DNA of 64,000 bases. Origin: Flectobacillus rivi. GTDB taxonomy: Bacteria; Bacteroidota; Bacteroidia; Cytophagales; Spirosomataceae. The position numbers were made by a program, and so were the translations under genes. Each line of letters begins with the position of its first letter. The first letter of the stretch is position 1. Below are positions 61,484 to 64,000 of this stretch, piece after piece. Under the pieces are notes generated by a model. It had not been told where the DNA came from. It was given only the letters and a program-made list of their open reading frames with translations, and did no database searches. The stretch covers positions 186,001-250,000 of the forward strand of contig NZ_JASHIE010000006.1 in NCBI RefSeq assembly GCF_030056655.1. Reading direction: 5' to 3'.

Positions 61484-62642
61484 AGGCTTCGATGTAGTAA
61501 CTTTTCAATTTCTCGGTGCTGACTGTTTTCACAGAATACTTTTTCATGAAATCATGGGCTTTGTTGACCATATTATCCAAACCTGCCTGATTAGCTAGTT
61601 TAAATCGTGTGATTTCAGCTAAGACAGTATCCAAGTCCTCTGTTTTCAATCGAGCGTTTTCAGACTTCAAAGCTCTGTTTTCATCCCATATTTTTATGAA
61701 AACAGGATTTTTTTCAATGTTTTCATGGATGTTTTTAACGTTTTCACGATTCATGAAAACATTGATTTCGTCCTGAAGCCTTTGGTTTTCATGACTAATG
61801 TTAATGAAAATTGGGTTGTCTTCAATGTTTTTGATTGCAAGACGCTGATTCTCTTTTGTCAACTGGATGTTTTCACTTTTGAGCTTCATGAAAACAGGAT
61901 TGTTTTCCATGTTTTCAAAGGTGTTTTCAACGTTTTCACGATTCATGAAAACATTGATTTCATTCTGAAGCCTTTTGTTTTCATTCTGTAGATTGATGAA
62001 AACAGGATTGTTTTCAATGTTTTCAGAGATGTTTTCAACGTTTTCACGATTCATGAAAACATTGATTTCGTCCTGAAGCTTTTTGTTTTCATTCTGTAGC
62101 TTTATGAAAACAGGGTTGTTTTCAATGTTTTCAGAGATGCTTTCAACGTTTTCACGATTCATGAAAACATTGATTTCATCCTGTAGCTTTCTGTTTTCAT
62201 TAACCAATTGGATGTTTTCATCCTTGATTGATTTCATGTTTTCATCCAGTAACGTTTGAAACTGTGCTTTTACCTCAGCCTCTCTCTCAGGAGTGAGCAG
62301 GCGTTCGTCGTTTTCATCCAAACCATAAGTCAAAACATTGAAAACGTGCTTTGAAAGTGCCATTTTGGCGATATTTTCAATGTTTTCATACTCAGGGTTT
62401 TCATTGAGCAATGTTTTCAAGTCTATGATTTCACCATCGTTCAGCTTTAGAACAATCATGTTTTCATTGACTACAATAACTTTGTTTTCATAACGGTCTT
62501 CTAGGATTTCATTGACGAAATCACTCACGTTGCCAGATGTTTTCAGCCATTCGGATACCTCTGGACGCACACGGCAACCTACTTGAACGGTGCGAGAACT
62601 ATTTACTTTGTTTTCATTCATACTCCAAATCTTTGTTTTCAT
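61440..62642 (-). CDS. Ribbon-helix-helix protein with long Glu-Asn-rich coiled coil
   Basis: This 400-aa protein (ATG 62642 or 62621) starts with an RHH-like segment (VGCRVRPEVSEWLKTSGNVSDFVNEILEDRY), followed by a long coiled coil with 36-aa repeats (INVFMNRENVENISENIENNPVFIKLQNENKKLQDE, shown as one unit) and a helical end. RHH proteins bind DNA as dimers, so it could be a partition or packaging factor. Its own gene is full of GAAAAC motifs (see repeat). Confidence 0.65.
   Translation of the reverse strand: MKTKIWSMNENKVNSSRTVQVGCRVRPEVSEWLKTSGNVSDFVNEILEDRYENKVIVVNENMIVLKLNDGEIIDLKTLLNENPEYENIENIAKMALSKHVFNVLTYGLDENDERLLTPEREAEVKAQFQTLLDENMKSIKDENIQLVNENRKLQDEINVFMNRENVESISENIENNPVFIKLQNENKKLQDEINVFMNRENVENISENIENNPVFINLQNENKRLQNEINVFMNRENVENTFENMENNPVFMKLKSENIQLTKENQRLAIKNIEDNPIFINISHENQRLQDEINVFMNRENVKNIHENIEKNPVFIKIWDENRALKSENARLKTEDLDTVLAEITRFKLANQAGLDNMVNKAHDFMKKYSVKTVSTEKLKSYYIEAFENYEANTGNSDPR
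61690..62200. repeat. 108-bp tandem repeats inside the RHH/coiled-coil gene
   Basis: GAAAAC copies at 61890, 61998 and 62106, and at 61947, 62055 and 62163, are exactly 108 bp apart, giving four or so 36-codon units. The unit between 61698 and 61890 is 192 bp and includes a diverged shorter unit. Confidence 0.8.
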
Positions 62643-62788
62643 GATGAAATTAGCACCTTATGAAAACATAAATTCAAGGCATGAAAACACAGAGCCTAAA
62701 ATATCCCCTTTTATCCTGTTTTCATCCTTTTTCTCCTTACTCAAAAATGATAACTTTGTAAACTGTCAAACTTTAACATACAAATTAT

Positions 62789-62953
62789 ATGAGTGCTTCT
62801 ACAATCGTCAATTCTTCGGTAATTGCTCAACTAATGGGATGGTCTAAAAATTATGCACAGAAGAAAATATGTGCTGTCAAAAAAGCGAAGGGATTTGCCT
62901 ACGTTACTCTGGCTGACTGTATGGAGGCCTGGAACGTGTCAACTTCTTGTTAA
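62789..62953 (+). CDS. Small excisionase/AlpA-like helix-turn-helix protein
   Basis: A 54-aa protein from ATG 62789 has an IAQLMGWSKNYAQKKICAVKK helix-turn-helix pattern and a wing-like GFAYVTLADCMEAW end, similar to MerR/AlpA/Xis-type small DNA-binding proteins. It is divergent from the 61440-62642 gene, next to the recombinase. Excision control is inferred. Confidence 0.6.
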   Translation: MSASTIVNSSVIAQLMGWSKNYAQKKICAVKKAKGFAYVTLADCMEAWNVSTSC

Positions 62954-62976
62954 TCTTACTCTCTCTAAACTAAAAA

Positions 62977-62996
62977 AGAGGCACTTGCGTACCTCT
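62977..62996 (+). terminator. Terminator after the excisionase-like gene
   Basis: AGAGG (62977-62981) pairs with CCTCT (62992-62996) around GCACTTGCGT-like loop, followed by T-rich sequence. Confidence 0.5.
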
Positions 62997-63024
62997 CTAT
63001 AATAAATCATTTCAAATACTAACC

Positions 63025-63366
63025 TCAATTTGAATTTATAGAATCATATTGATTTCGTAGGTTATTAATGTGTTTAATCACATCTGAGTCTGTTAAATCA
63101 TCTAAATTGATATTAGAGGACAATCCCATTAACAATATAACCTTCTTTAATATTTCCCTATTTTTATTACTTCTAGCTTTCTGGTAATATTCTGCTGAAG
63201 CCCTGTAAATTTTACAATCCAACTGATGAGATTTTTTTTGAATTATATCAACCGTGGATTCTTCAAAAAGGACGGATTGATTTTGTAAGGATTGTGCCAT
63301 GAAAACCTGCTCTGAATAATAAAGGTTATAAACATCATAGCTAACGAATAATTCAGGTATATTCAT
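63025..63366 (-). CDS. Hypothetical protein
   Basis: This 113-aa helical protein (MNIPELFVSYDVYNLYYSEQ) has no motif I recognise. It lies between the excisionase-like gene and the recombinase and could be an integration accessory factor. Confidence 0.45.
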   Translation of the reverse strand: MNIPELFVSYDVYNLYYSEQVFMAQSLQNQSVLFEESTVDIIQKKSHQLDCKIYRASAEYYQKARSNKNREILKKVILLMGLSSNINLDDLTDSDVIKHINNLRNQYDSINSN

Positions 63367-63452
63367 AATAATATGGTTGATGTAAGGAATTAATCATTTT
63401 ATAAATATACTAAATTATTTAATCAAAAAAGCTCGTCAATATTCAGATTTGT

Positions 63453-64000
63453 TTATGAGGATTTTAAAAACTGCTTCTTAATAGTCGAGTCCTTCACTCT
63501 GGCATATCTTGAAAGCTGTCTGCTATCTTTCCAACCTACCATTGCTTGAATCGTGCTTTCTGGTAAATCCAGCTCATTGATACCATGGTCAACAAAACTC
63601 TTACGGGAGGTATGAAAGGTTAGATACTTATTTATCTTTGCCTTTTTGGCGATTTCCTTGATGTATTTATTGAGCTTAGTGTTTGATAGCTTCGGGAGTG
63701 AGTAAATATCAGAGCCGTAACGTTTGAATATACTCATGGCTTTTTCGTTTAGCGGCACTCGCTGTCTGGTATCCGTTTTGTCCCTTCCTAACTTTATCCA
63801 GACGGTTTCATCCGAGTCAATGACGATATCATCTTCTGTGAGCGTATTGTAGTCAATAAAGCTCAGTGAGGTCTCTGCACAAAAACGATAAATATCAAAG
63901 GTCTTTCGATGCTTGTCAGACAAATCCAAGGCATCTATTTTGTCCATTTCCTCCTGTGTGAGTGATACAGGATCCTTCTCTTTGGCTTTCTCAACCTTAT
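63453..64000 (-). CDS. Tyrosine recombinase, C-terminal catalytic part (partial at window edge)
   Basis: The frame is open to 64000 and is cut by the window end, so the visible part is only the catalytic end. Active-site elements are K in LGRDKTDTRQRVPL, HTSR (His-x-x-Arg), GWKD where a His or Trp is expected, and RYARV with the nucleophilic Tyr. The Arg I position, usually TGLR, reads TSLS (codon AGC). The gene reads toward the element and is the likely integrase. Confidence 0.82.
   Translation of the reverse strand, partial: KVEKAKEKDPVSLTQEEMDKIDALDLSDKHRKTFDIYRFCAETSLSFIDYNTLTEDDIVIDSDETVWIKLGRDKTDTRQRVPLNEKAMSIFKRYGSDIYSLPKLSNTKLNKYIKEIAKKAKINKYLTFHTSRKSFVDHGINELDLPESTIQAMVGWKDSRQLSRYARVKDSTIKKQFLKSS

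Noticed and set aside
61690..62200. Possible CRISPR array from the 108-bp repeats
   Set aside because: Repeats are in frame within a coiled-coil gene, have no unique spacers and no cas genes are nearby.

Overview
The window looks like a chromosome segment of an AT-rich Bacteroidota bacterium, most likely a Cytophagales relative. Supporting signs are the TANNTTTG -7 promoter boxes, weak Shine-Dalgarno signals, CarboxypepD-like/TonB outer-membrane receptors, AraC/HxlR/TetR regulators and secreted polysaccharide-degrading enzymes. The species call is inference. No tRNA, rRNA or CRISPR array was found.

Left part (1-25.8 kb): ordinary chromosome. It carries a partial DoxX-type gene, an AraC regulator, thioredoxin-fold proteins, a nucleosidase-fold protein, an HxlR/SRPBCC divergent pair, a tannase-like hydrolase, a GH20 enzyme, an outer-membrane receptor, a duplicated AraC+SDR pair, a TetR operon with a 38-bp perfect palindrome, an HD hydrolase, an amidohydrolase and a GH43 enzyme. 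A MITE-like repeat sits at 3.58-3.80 kb and a diverged inverted copy at 23.8 kb.

Accessory strip (25.9-33 kb): a frameshifted archaemetzincin, a frameshifted small gene, a 1288-aa protein combining a CoiA-like nuclease domain, about 17 WG repeats and a C-terminal S1 RNA-binding domain, and a decayed IS630 remnant abutting a decayed IS3 copy.

Integrated virus-like element (about 33.6 kb to beyond 64 kb): a CI-like repressor and divergent early genes (34-40 kb, +), two independently transcribed cargo genes with their own terminator-promoter units (40-41.8 kb), then a long minus-strand block (58.3-41.9 kb). That block has two beta-helix spikes, spanin-like genes, two lytic transglycosylases, a papain-like enzyme, a metalloprotease-like protein, an SGNH/acetylesterase-like protein and many small single-membrane-pass proteins, several with enzymes anchored by C-terminal membrane segments. 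A Zot/FtsK-HerA-like packaging ATPase (60.4-59.7 kb), a ribbon-helix-helix/coiled-coil protein, an excisionase-like protein and a tyrosine recombinase close the element. There is no recognisable portal, large terminase, HK97 capsid, tape measure or sheath. I infer a tailless, membrane-containing temperate virus, with two small proteins at 57.3-58.3 kb as capsid candidates.

Two DNA-level patterns stand out. First, four copies (A-D) of a three-box module, GATAGC boxes spaced exactly 54 or 65 bp apart with palindromic spacers, sit at 38.3, 42.8, 44.4 and 58.4 kb. In three of them the last box lies against a start codon. Second, the hexamer GAAAAC/GTTTTC is extremely dense across 59.1-62.7 kb, at about one per 30 bp in 61.1-62.7 kb.
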